DNA of 64,000 nucleotides, taken from contig NZ_NERD01000002.1 of assembly GCF_002799155.1 (NCBI RefSeq), positions 4,140,501 to 4,204,500 of the forward strand, given 5' to 3'. Positions 31,817 through 39,401 of this stretch are shown in pieces. The DNA comes from Stenotrophomonas maltophilia (lineage in GTDB: Bacteria; Pseudomonadota; Gammaproteobacteria; Xanthomonadales; Xanthomonadaceae). Under the pieces are notes generated by a model. The model searched no databases. It was not told where the DNA came from and saw nothing but the letters and a program-made list of their open reading frames with translations. How positions within the stretch are numbered: position 1 is the stretch's first letter; each line of letters begins with the position of its first letter. The translations under genes were made by a program, and so were the position numbers.

Positions 31817-31838
31817 CACATCCTGAGACGTGGATGTG
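31817..31838. promoter_or_regulatory. Inverted repeat upstream of the helicase gene
   Basis: CACATCC (31817-31823) and GGATGTG (31832-31838) form a 7-bp inverted repeat 43 bp before the helicase ATG. Its position suits an operator or a small leader hairpin; no known regulator site is recognised. Confidence 0.3.
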
Positions 31839-31880
31839 GTGCCATGTGACCCCTCGCAATCCGTCCCGGCTCCACTTTCC

Positions 31881-34370
31881 ATGGCTTACGAACTCGCCAA
31901 GCGCACCGCCGATGCCGAGCAGAAGCTCGCCACCCGCGATGGCCTGCCCGCCCGCGACGGCGCCCTGCTCAGCGCGCGCCTGCAGCGCCGCTACCAGGAC
32001 CGCATCACCGGCAGCTTCGCCATTCCCGGTCGCGAGGGCCGCTACGCACCCATTCCCGATGCGGTACCGCCTGCCCTGGCCGCGGCCCTGAAGGCACGTG
32101 GCATCGAGCAGCTCTACAGCCACCAGGCCGAGGCCTGGGAGGCCAGCCAGCGTGGCGAGCACGTGGCCATCGTCACCCCCACCGCCAGCGGCAAGTCGCT
32201 GTGCTACACCCTGCCGGTGGTCAGCGCGGCGATGCAGGACAACGCCAAGGCGCTGTACCTGTTCCCGACCAAGGCGCTGGCCCAGGACCAGGTGGCCGAA
32301 CTGCTGGAACTCAACCGTGCCGGCGACCTGGGCGTAAAGGCCTTCACCTTCGACGGCGACACCCCCGGCGATGCGCGGCAGGCGATCCGCCTGCATGGCG
32401 ACATCGTGGTGTCCAACCCGGACATGCTGCACCAGGCGATCCTGCCGCATCACACCAAGTGGGCGCAGTTCTTCGAGAACCTGCGCTACATCGTCATCGA
32501 CGAAGTGCATACCTACCGCGGCGTGTTCGGCAGCCACGTCACCAACGTGCTGCGCCGGCTCAAGCGCATCTGCGCGTTCTACGGCGTGCAACCGCAGTTC
32601 ATCCTGTGCTCGGCCACCATCGGCAACCCGCAGGCGCATGCCGAGGCGTTGATCGAGGCGCCGGTGACTGCCATCACCGAATCCGGCGCGCCCAGCGGAC
32701 CGAAACAGGTGCTGCTGTGGAACCCACCGGTGATCAATCCAGACCTGGGCCTGCGCGCGTCGGCGCGCTCGCAGAGCAACCGCATCGCGCGCATCGCGAT
32801 CAAGTCCGGGCTGAAGACCCTGGTGTTCGCGCAGACCCGCTTGATGGTCGAGGTGCTGACCAAGTACCTGAAGGACATCTTCGACCACGACCCGCGCAAG
32901 CCGCCCCGCATCCGCGCCTACCGTGGTGGTTACCTGCCCACCGAGCGCCGCGAGACCGAGCGTGCGATGCGTGCCGGCACCATCGACGGCATCGTCAGCA
33001 CCTCGGCGCTGGAACTGGGCGTGGATATCGGCAGCCTGGACGTGGTCATCCTCAACGGCTACCCCGGCAGCGTGGCCGCCACCTGGCAGCGCTTCGGCCG
33101 TGCCGGCCGCCGCCAGCAGCCGGCCCTGGGGGTGATGGTGGCCAGTTCGCAGCCGCTGGACCAGTACGTGGTGCGGCACCCGGATTTCTTTGCCGAGGCC
33201 TCGCCCGAACACGCGCGCATTGCGCCGGACCAGCCGCTGATCCTGTTCGACCACATCCGCTGCGCGGCCTTCGAGCTGCCGTTCCGGGTCGGCGATGGCT
33301 TCGGCCCGATCGACCCGGAAGTGTTCCTGGAAGCGCTGGCCGAAACCGAAGTGATCCACCGCGAAGGCGAGCGCTGGGAATGGATCGCCGACAGCTATCC
33401 GGCCAACGCGGTCAGCCTGCGTGCCGTGGCCGATGGCAACTTTGTGGTGGTTGACCGCAGCGATGGCCGCCAGCAGATCATCGCCGAGGTCGACTATTCC
33501 GCCGCCGCGCTGACCCTGTACGAGGGTGCGATCCACATGGTGCAGTCCACCCCGTACCAGGTGGAAACGCTCGATTGGGACGGCCGCAAGGCCTACGTCA
33601 CCCGCACCCACGTGGACTACTACACCGACAGCATCGACTTCACCAAGCTCAAGGTACTGGACCGTTTCGATGGTGGCGTGGCCGGCCGGGGCGATTCGCA
33701 CCATGGCGAAGTGCACGTGGTGCGGCGCGTGGCCGGCTACAAGAAGATCCGCTACTACACCCACGAGAACATCGGCTACGGGCCGGTGAACCTGCCCGAC
33801 CAGGAACTGCACACCACGGCGGTGTGGTGGCAGCTGCCGCAGGCGCTGCTGCTGCGCGCCTTCGCCAGCAAGCAGGATGCGCTGGATGGTTTCCTCGGCG
33901 CGGCCTACGCGCTGCACATCGTCGCCACCGTGGCGGTGATGGCCGATGCGCGCGACCTGCAGAAGTCAGTCGGCAACGGCGATGGTTCCTGGTTCGCGAT
34001 TGCCGACCAGAGCGGCCGTGGCCAGCTGCGCGGCAGCGAGGGTGACCCCGGCGTGGTGGAGCTGCTGCAGGAGTTCGTGCCGACCGTCTATCTGTACGAC
34101 AACTTCCCCGGCGGCGTCGGCCTCAGCGAGCCGTTGTGGCAGCGCCAGGCCGAGCTTGTGCAGCGCGCGCGCGAACTGGTGCAGCGCTGCGACTGCAAGG
34201 CCGGTTGCCCGGCCTGTGTCGGCCCGGTGCTGGCCGCACAGGAAGAGGATGAGACCTCGCCGCGCGCGCTGGCGCTGCGCGTGCTCGACCTGTTCGATGC
34301 CGAGGCCTGCCAGCACGTACCCGACGTGGTGGTGGCCGCGCGCGACCCGATGGAGCTGCTGGCCCCGTGA
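31881..34370 (+). CDS. DEAD/DEAH-box helicase with DUF1998 domain (MrfA/YprA-like)
   Basis: 829 residues from the ATG at 31881. Helicase motifs: TPTASGKSLCYT (Walker A near residue 100), VIDEVHTYRGVFGSHV (DEVH box), LCSATIGNP, and in the second RecA domain VSTSALELGVDIG and QRFGRAGRRQQ. The C-terminal DUF1998 zinc-binding cluster CDCKAGCPACVG lies near residues 769-780. This architecture matches B. subtilis MrfA and yeast Hrq1, 3'-5' helicases acting in mitomycin C damage repair. The next gene encodes the exonuclease partner, strengthening the assignment. Confidence 0.9.
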   Translation: MAYELAKRTADAEQKLATRDGLPARDGALLSARLQRRYQDRITGSFAIPGREGRYAPIPDAVPPALAAALKARGIEQLYSHQAEAWEASQRGEHVAIVTPTASGKSLCYTLPVVSAAMQDNAKALYLFPTKALAQDQVAELLELNRAGDLGVKAFTFDGDTPGDARQAIRLHGDIVVSNPDMLHQAILPHHTKWAQFFENLRYIVIDEVHTYRGVFGSHVTNVLRRLKRICAFYGVQPQFILCSATIGNPQAHAEALIEAPVTAITESGAPSGPKQVLLWNPPVINPDLGLRASARSQSNRIARIAIKSGLKTLVFAQTRLMVEVLTKYLKDIFDHDPRKPPRIRAYRGGYLPTERRETERAMRAGTIDGIVSTSALELGVDIGSLDVVILNGYPGSVAATWQRFGRAGRRQQPALGVMVASSQPLDQYVVRHPDFFAEASPEHARIAPDQPLILFDHIRCAAFELPFRVGDGFGPIDPEVFLEALAETEVIHREGERWEWIADSYPANAVSLRAVADGNFVVVDRSDGRQQIIAEVDYSAAALTLYEGAIHMVQSTPYQVETLDWDGRKAYVTRTHVDYYTDSIDFTKLKVLDRFDGGVAGRGDSHHGEVHVVRRVAGYKKIRYYTHENIGYGPVNLPDQELHTTAVWWQLPQALLLRAFASKQDALDGFLGAAYALHIVATVAVMADARDLQKSVGNGDGSWFAIADQSGRGQLRGSEGDPGVVELLQEFVPTVYLYDNFPGGVGLSEPLWQRQAELVQRARELVQRCDCKAGCPACVGPVLAAQEEDETSPRALALRVLDLFDAEACQHVPDVVVAARDPMELLAP

Positions 34371-35389
34371 GCCTGAGCCTGGACAAGCTGCGCCTGCTGC
34401 GGAAGCAGGCCGGCGACCCGAAAGCAGTTGCGCCGGCGGCGCCCGAGCCGCCGCCCGCAGCGCCTGCCCCGGTAGCCGCCAACGATGCACAGCAGCCACC
34501 AGCGGAGCGATCGGTGTTCGCCTGGGTCGAACAGGAAATCCGCCACAAGCCGACCGGCGCTGCCGCGCCTGGTGCGCCACCAGCGCCGCTGCGGCGGCCG
34601 GAAGTGGGCAGCCTGCACCGCCTGCTCGGCCTGCGCTCGCGGGGTGGAGCCGCACCGGCACGCGCCAGTGCGCAGGATCGCCAGCTTCCCGGTGAGGAAA
34701 TCGCACCGGGCCTGTTCCTGATCGAATCGCTGCTGCCGCAGCCGATTCCCGCAGAACCGCTTTCCCTGGCTTTCGCCAAGCGCGAGCACGAGCACGTCGC
34801 CGCGCGCGACCTGCTGTTCTTCGATACCGAGACCACCGGCCTGGCCGGCGGCACCGGCACCCGTGCCTTCATGATCGGTGCCGCCGACTGGCATGTGTGC
34901 CCGCAACGCGGCGAGGGCCTGCGCATCCGCCAGTTGCTGATGTCGACGATGGCCGCCGAGGACGCGATGCTCGCCACCTTCGCCCGCTGGCTGCAGCCAT
35001 CCACCGTGTTCTGCAGCTACAACGGCCGCAGCTACGATGCGCCACTACTGAAGGCACGCTACCGGCTGGCCCGCCAGCGTTGCCCGATCAGCGCGCTGGA
35101 TCACGTCGACCTGCTCTATCCGACCCGCCGTCGCTATCGCGGCACGTGGGAGAACTGCAAGCTGTCCACCATCGAACGCCAGCTGCTGCGCGTGGTGCGC
35201 GAGGACGACCTGCCTGGCTCCGAAGCCCCGGGCGCCTGGCTGCGCTTCCTGCGCGGAGGCGACGCGGTGAACCTGCGCCGGGTGGCCGACCACAACCACC
35301 AGGACGTGGTGACCCTGGCCCTGCTGCTGCAGCGGCTGGTACGGGAAGAACAACGCGAACGCGAAACCCTGGCGCTGGTCGGGCAGTAG
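34367..35389 (+). CDS. RNase H-like exonuclease (MrfB/YprB-like)
   Basis: 340 residues with a GTG start overlapping the helicase stop by 4 bases. The first 100 residues are Pro/Ala-rich linker. The exonuclease fold starts near LLFFDTETTGLAGGTGTRAFMIG (metal-binding D-x-E), continues with LLMSTMAAEDAMLATFARWL, FCSYNGRSYDAPLLKARYRL, and ends with VADHNHQDVVTLALLL carrying the last acidic ligand and a His. B. subtilis MrfB has the same DEDD-type architecture and works with MrfA in mitomycin C repair. Confidence 0.85.
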   Translation: MSLSLDKLRLLRKQAGDPKAVAPAAPEPPPAAPAPVAANDAQQPPAERSVFAWVEQEIRHKPTGAAAPGAPPAPLRRPEVGSLHRLLGLRSRGGAAPARASAQDRQLPGEEIAPGLFLIESLLPQPIPAEPLSLAFAKREHEHVAARDLLFFDTETTGLAGGTGTRAFMIGAADWHVCPQRGEGLRIRQLLMSTMAAEDAMLATFARWLQPSTVFCSYNGRSYDAPLLKARYRLARQRCPISALDHVDLLYPTRRRYRGTWENCKLSTIERQLLRVVREDDLPGSEAPGAWLRFLRGGDAVNLRRVADHNHQDVVTLALLLQRLVREEQRERETLALVGQ

Positions 35390-35455
35390 GCGTTGACGCG
35401 GCCTGACGGTGGCAGCGGTGACACTGCCGCCACCATCCATGCCTGGAGCCCGACG

Positions 35456-35770
35456 ATGCGCCTCAATCCCCTTGCCCTGCTCGCCATCCTGCCGCTGGCC
35501 GCCTGCAGCCACGCCGGCAGCAGCACCACCCACGATGCCGCGCCAGCACCCGTGGCCGACGCCACGCACGAATGCAGGCCGGAGGCGCTGGAAGCCTTCA
35601 CCGGCAAGACCGCCGACGAGGCCACGATCAAGAAGCTGGTGGCCGACAGCGGCGCCCGCAACGCGCGCGTGGTCAAGCCGGGCATGGCGGTAACCATGGA
35701 CTTCCGCCAGGACCGCGTGACCGTGCAGGTGGATGCACAGAACCGGATCGAGCGCGCCAGCTGCGGCTGA
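35456..35770 (+). CDS. I78-family peptidase inhibitor-like lipoprotein, copy 1
   Basis: 104 residues; ATG at 35456 with GGAG upstream. Lipobox LPLAACSHA. The mature part begins CRPEALEAFTGKTADEATIKKLVADSGARNARVVKPGMAVTMDFRQDRV and ends with IERASCG, which matches I78 inhibitors (two cysteines, V-x-PG-x-x-V-T-x-D-F). The family inhibits serine proteases such as subtilisins. It follows the exonuclease gene by 66 bp but is functionally unrelated. Confidence 0.8.
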   Translation: MRLNPLALLAILPLAACSHAGSSTTHDAAPAPVADATHECRPEALEAFTGKTADEATIKKLVADSGARNARVVKPGMAVTMDFRQDRVTVQVDAQNRIERASCG

Positions 35771-35780
35771 TGTTCCCAGG

Positions 35781-35834
35781 GTAGTGCCGGCCACTGGTCG
35801 GCACCCCACATTGCCGGCCCGCGGCCGGCACTAC
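35781..35834. repeat. Dimeric SMAG element
   Basis: Two hairpins face each other: GTAGTGCCGGCC...GGTCGGCAC and TTGCCGGCC...GGCCGGCACTAC. The GTAG foot starts at 35781 and the mirrored CTAC ends at 35834. It lies between convergent genes and may terminate both. Confidence 0.8.
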
Positions 35835-35837
35835 CGA

Positions 35838-37829
35838 TCAGAGTCGCTCGGCCTTGCCGCTGGCCAGTGCGCGCGCGATCACCTGCTGTGCCTGCTGCGA
35901 TGCCTGCGCATGCACGCGTGCCTGGCGCTCGCCCAGCGCGGCCTGCTGGCTGCCCAGCGCCGCCTGGCGGCTGGCCAGTTCCGACTGCTGGCTTGCCAGG
36001 CGCTGCATGTCACGGCTGCGGCCGGACTGCGCGGCCTCGCTGCGGGCTTCCTGCATCGCACGACGCGCCTCGGCGGCGGCCTCGCGTGCAGCCTCGCGTG
36101 CAGCGGCCACATCGCTGGTCGCAGCGTGCGCCGCCTTCGCCGCTTCCGCGGCCGCCTCACGGTTGATGTCGTGGGCGGCCATCGCGCTGCGCGCGGCCTC
36201 GGCGGCAGCCAGTGCCATGCGGCGCGCCTCCTCGCCTTGCAGGCGGCCCATCTCGCCCATCTGCTTGCCGAGTTCGCCCTGCTGGCGACCCAGCGCACTC
36301 TGCTGCCGGCCCAGTTCGCTCTGCTGGCGGCCCAGATCCGCCGCGCCGCTGTAGGCACGCTGCAGGGACTGGATCAGCATCGGGTCGCGCACTACATAGC
36401 GCTTGTCGCCCTGGCGGAACCACAGCGCCGGGCCCTTGCCGAGCTGCCTGCGGGCGACCGTCACGTCGTCCATGCCGCCATTGGCGAAGGTCGAATCGCC
36501 ATCGACCAGCACGAAGGCCTCCGGCGGCGATTTGCCCAGGTCCAGGCGGCCGTAGGTGGTGATGGAGGTAGTGCGGGAGGTCGAATGTTGACTGTGCATG
36601 CCGGTATCGACGTCGACATCCGCATCCACGTCGACCGCCACATCCGCATCGTCCGGACTTGACAACGCCTCGACGTCAGCCGGCTCGGCGGGCGGCGCGG
36701 GCGCCACCGGCACGGCCGGAACGCGCGCGGGCGAAGGCGGTGCGGGCGGCGCCTTCGGCGGCGGCGGCACCACGGCCTTCGGCGCCGCAGGAGGCGCGGA
36801 CGGAGCCGGCGGCACCGGCGCTGCGACCAGCCGCATCGGCGCCACGCCCACCAGCACCACGGCGGCGGTCAGCGCCATCGCCAGGATGCGCGGGCAGGCC
36901 CGGCGCGGCTGCAGCGAAAGCAGGCGACGCTTGAGACTGGTGGTGCTCGGTGCGGCGCTGGCCACGCCCAGGTGCGGCTGCGGTGCCACGCCCAGCTGCA
37001 GCAGCAGGCGGCCATAGGCCTGGCGGCTCGCACCATGCTGGCCGACCACCGCTGCGTCCACCGCTTCTTCGCGGGCCTGTGCGTATTCGCGCACCGACAG
37101 GCGCAGCAGTGGGTGGAAGAAGAACAGGTGCTGGGCCAGTGCGGGCAGCAGGCCCCACTGCAGGTCACGCCGCTGCAGGTGCTGCAGTTCATGGGTCAGT
37201 GCCAGGTCCAGCGCATCACCCTGCAGGGCGTTATCGCCAGCCGGCAGCAGCAGCACCGGGCGGAACGGACCGACCAGCTGCGGTGCGTCCACCTGCGCGC
37301 TCATCCACAGCCGCGGTGCCGGGCGCACGCCGTGCGCATCCGAAGCCAGCTGCAGGGCCTGCACCAGCGCCTGGTCCTCGCAGGGATAGGCCGCTGCCAG
37401 CAGCGCACGGCAGCGGCGCCACTCACCGAAGGTACGCAGCACCATCAACACCACGCCGGACATCCACAGCGCGGCCAGCACGACAGCCCACCACGCCACC
37501 GCCGGTACGTCTGCGGCCGGCATCGGCATTGCAGCCAACAGCTGTGCCGAAGCTTCCGGGGCCAGCGGGTAGACCATCTCGGCGGCCACATCGGTCGCGC
37601 TCATCGCCGCCGCCTGCGGGGCCGGCAGCCAGGCCAGCTGCAGCGGCTGGCTCCAGAACAGGCCGAGCACGGCCTGCAGCGACACCAGCCACCACAGGCG
37701 GCAGCGGGTGGCCGCCGACAGCGACGGCAGCGCGCGGCATACGCCGTACACCAGGGCCACCAGCAGCACGGTCTGCAGGCTGGTCCAGCCCAGCCGTTCC
37801 AACATCGGGATCAGCATCGTGGTGTCCAT
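35838..37829 (-). CDS. BlaR1-like M56 family metallopeptidase
   Basis: 663 residues. N-terminal helices (LQTVLLVALVYGVC; LWWLVSLQAVLGLFW; VAWWAVVLAALWMSGVVLMVL) surround the zinc motif HELQH at residues 213-217. A further helix (ILAMALTAAVVLVGVAPM) leads to a Pro/Ala-rich linker and an extracytoplasmic part. There is no penicillin-binding sensor domain. Instead the C-terminus has tandem L-G-R-Q-Q repeats (residues roughly 495-535) and Ala-rich coiled coil. It follows the BlaI-type repressor gene by 3 bp, so the pair is a signalling protease and repressor whose inducer is unknown. Confidence 0.85.
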   Translation of the reverse strand: MDTTMLIPMLERLGWTSLQTVLLVALVYGVCRALPSLSAATRCRLWWLVSLQAVLGLFWSQPLQLAWLPAPQAAAMSATDVAAEMVYPLAPEASAQLLAAMPMPAADVPAVAWWAVVLAALWMSGVVLMVLRTFGEWRRCRALLAAAYPCEDQALVQALQLASDAHGVRPAPRLWMSAQVDAPQLVGPFRPVLLLPAGDNALQGDALDLALTHELQHLQRRDLQWGLLPALAQHLFFFHPLLRLSVREYAQAREEAVDAAVVGQHGASRQAYGRLLLQLGVAPQPHLGVASAAPSTTSLKRRLLSLQPRRACPRILAMALTAAVVLVGVAPMRLVAAPVPPAPSAPPAAPKAVVPPPPKAPPAPPSPARVPAVPVAPAPPAEPADVEALSSPDDADVAVDVDADVDVDTGMHSQHSTSRTTSITTYGRLDLGKSPPEAFVLVDGDSTFANGGMDDVTVARRQLGKGPALWFRQGDKRYVVRDPMLIQSLQRAYSGAADLGRQQSELGRQQSALGRQQGELGKQMGEMGRLQGEEARRMALAAAEAARSAMAAHDINREAAAEAAKAAHAATSDVAAAREAAREAAAEARRAMQEARSEAAQSGRSRDMQRLASQQSELASRQAALGSQQAALGERQARVHAQASQQAQQVIARALASGKAERL

Positions 37830-37832
37830 GGC

Positions 37833-38219
37833 TCAGCCCTCGTGGCGGCGCGATTGGAGCTGGGCGACCAGCGCTTCCAGCTCGGCCAGCTCGTTGTCGC
37901 TGACCTGCTGGCGCTGCGACAGGTAGGCCACGAACGGCGACACCGAGCCCTGCAGGGTGTTGTCGACGAACTGCGCCACGGCACCCTGCAGCACGCTCTC
38001 CGGGCCACGCGTGGCCTGATAGCGGTAGACACCGTCCTGCTGCTGGCGCTGAAGATACCCCTTCGCCCGCAGCCGCTCCATCATCGTCAGCACGGTGGAG
38101 CGGGCCAGGCCACGGGCCTCCCCATAGCCACTGGCGACTTCGCCGACCGTGGCCGGCGCATGTTCATCGATGTACTGCAGCAGGGCCAGTTCCTGGTCCC
38201 CGATCGTCTTGCCACGCAT
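37833..38219 (-). CDS. BlaI/MecI-family transcriptional repressor
   Basis: 128 residues from the ATG at 38219 with GGGAGTG upstream. The winged helix is visible: IGDQELALLQYIDEHAPATVGEVASGYGEARGLARSTVLTMMERLRAKGYLQRQQ, then the family's YRY segment. The C-terminal dimer region follows (VAQFVDNTLQGSVSPFVAYL). BlaI repressors are cut by a cognate M56 protease; the gene just downstream encodes one. The matching operator lies upstream at 38232-38278. Confidence 0.92.
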   Translation of the reverse strand: MRGKTIGDQELALLQYIDEHAPATVGEVASGYGEARGLARSTVLTMMERLRAKGYLQRQQQDGVYRYQATRGPESVLQGAVAQFVDNTLQGSVSPFVAYLSQRQQVSDNELAELEALVAQLQSRRHEG

Positions 38220-38231
38220 GACACCACTCCC

Positions 38232-38278
38232 TTGACTACACGTGTCGCCACTGTCGGCTTGACGACAGCTGTAGTCAA
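38232..38278 (-). promoter_or_regulatory. Double BlaI-type operator
   Basis: A 16-bp imperfect inverted repeat TTGACTACACGTGTCG / CGACAGCTGTAGTCAA spans 38232-38278. Each half also contains a dyad with ACA-N2-TGT (GACTACACGTGTCG at 38234-38247 and GACGACAGCTGTAGTC at 38261-38276), the core of BlaI/MecI sites. It sits 13-60 bp upstream of the repressor start, as expected for autoregulation. Confidence 0.75.
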
Positions 38279-38323
38279 CCCCCCGGAAGTCATGGGCCGA
38301 CGAACGGTAGGCCCCCCGCGCAC

Positions 38324-38539
38324 TCACGCCTTTGATGCATCGCGCTGCAATCGGGCATTTCCTGCTACGGACGCTGCCTCGCCACCGGGCAGTTCAGCAG
38401 CACGCGCCAGGCGCGCATCACCTTCGGCGGGAGCCATGGCCTGATCCCGGTTGTAGGTGACGACGTACGGCGTCGCCCCTCGCACCAGCGAGGTGGCCTG
38501 CGGCGCATGTGGAGCGCAGAGCGCCTGGCCGATGGGCAC
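38324..38539 (-). other. Doubtful 71-codon open frame
   Basis: The only sizeable frame in the 366-bp gap between the repressor and the immunity-like gene. It starts with GTG, has no ribosome site and no recognised domain (the middle reads GATPYVVTYNRDQAMAPAEGDARLARAAEL). It may be a gene remnant or chance. The rest of the gap shows only the BlaI-type operator. Confidence 0.2.
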
Positions 38540-38585
38540 GCGGGCCTGCTTGTCGCCGGTATCGGCGATGCATGCGCGCGATGCC

Positions 38586-39401
38586 TCAACGCCCAGTCAC
38601 GAACGGGTCGCCCTTGCATGGCAGCAACGGACTGTCATCGCACGGCCACAGGGCGGCGGGCACTGTCTTTGCCACCTCGAAGTGATCCCGGTTCCAGTGC
38701 AGGAAGCCGCCATGGACGGCATTGCCATGGTCGAAGGTGCGCGCATCCCCTGCCAGCGGCTGCTCGGGATCGGCCTCGGCCACCCAACGCAGCACCGGCA
38801 CCTTGTCCAGAACTCCGATGAAGGCGAACAGATCACCTGCGCCCTTGCCGTGGTAGGCCGCCATCGTCGCCGCGTCGGGCAGTCCGGCCTGGGCCAGCAG
38901 TGATGCAGTGACATCCTGCAGCGGTGCGGTTCCCTGCGCGACGTAGGCGCGCATGCCCGCGGTGGTTGCCGGGCAGTCCTGCAACTGCACCAGATAGCCG
39001 GTGGCGCCGGCGCTGCCGGCAAAGGAGCGGAGCCAGTACCGGAAGTGCGGCCCACCGCGATCGGTGACCATGACATCCTGCTGGCCGCCCTGCCCGGGAA
39101 TGGAGAACACCTGCACGTCGCCAGCGCCTTCCACGTTGCACTTCAGTTGCGTCAGCACCCGCTTGGCCGCTTCCGGCAATGCGCGGTAATGGCCGCCGGG
39201 GTGGGCGCTGCCCGAGGCTCCCGGCAACGCAGGCAATCCGCGTTCGGTGGGCACTGCCTGCGTGGGCAGGGCCTCCGTTTTCGGCGCCGGCTTGGCAGTC
39301 GGTGCTGCCGGCGTGGCGCGCTCTCCGGCGGGCGCGCAGGCGCTGCAGGCCAGCAGCAGCATCAACGAAACGCTCGGCATCAGGTGCGGACGGCCCCTCA
39401 T
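38586..39401 (-). CDS. Putative X-Tfi-type immunity lipoprotein
   Basis: 271 residues. A lipobox (LLLACSACAP) follows a short signal; a second start at MPSVSLMLL is possible. The mature protein has a Pro/Ala/Thr linker, then a compact domain with six cysteines (LKCNVEG, LQDCPATT, PCDDS, LPCKGD) and motifs such as FRYWLRSFAGSAGATGYLV. It begins directly after the stop of the effector gene with no spacing. Lipoproteins in this position protect against periplasmic T4SS effectors in Xanthomonas and Stenotrophomonas. Function is inferred from context; the family itself I do not recognise. Confidence 0.6.
   Translation of the reverse strand: MRGRPHLMPSVSLMLLLACSACAPAGERATPAAPTAKPAPKTEALPTQAVPTERGLPALPGASGSAHPGGHYRALPEAAKRVLTQLKCNVEGAGDVQVFSIPGQGGQQDVMVTDRGGPHFRYWLRSFAGSAGATGYLVQLQDCPATTAGMRAYVAQGTAPLQDVTASLLAQAGLPDAATMAAYHGKGAGDLFAFIGVLDKVPVLRWVAEADPEQPLAGDARTFDHGNAVHGGFLHWNRDHFEVAKTVPAALWPCDDSPLLPCKGDPFVTGR

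Noticed and set aside
36598-37017. Gly/Ala-rich frame within the M56 gene as a secreted repeat protein
   Set aside because: It is the complement of the Pro/Ala-rich linker of the M56 protease.
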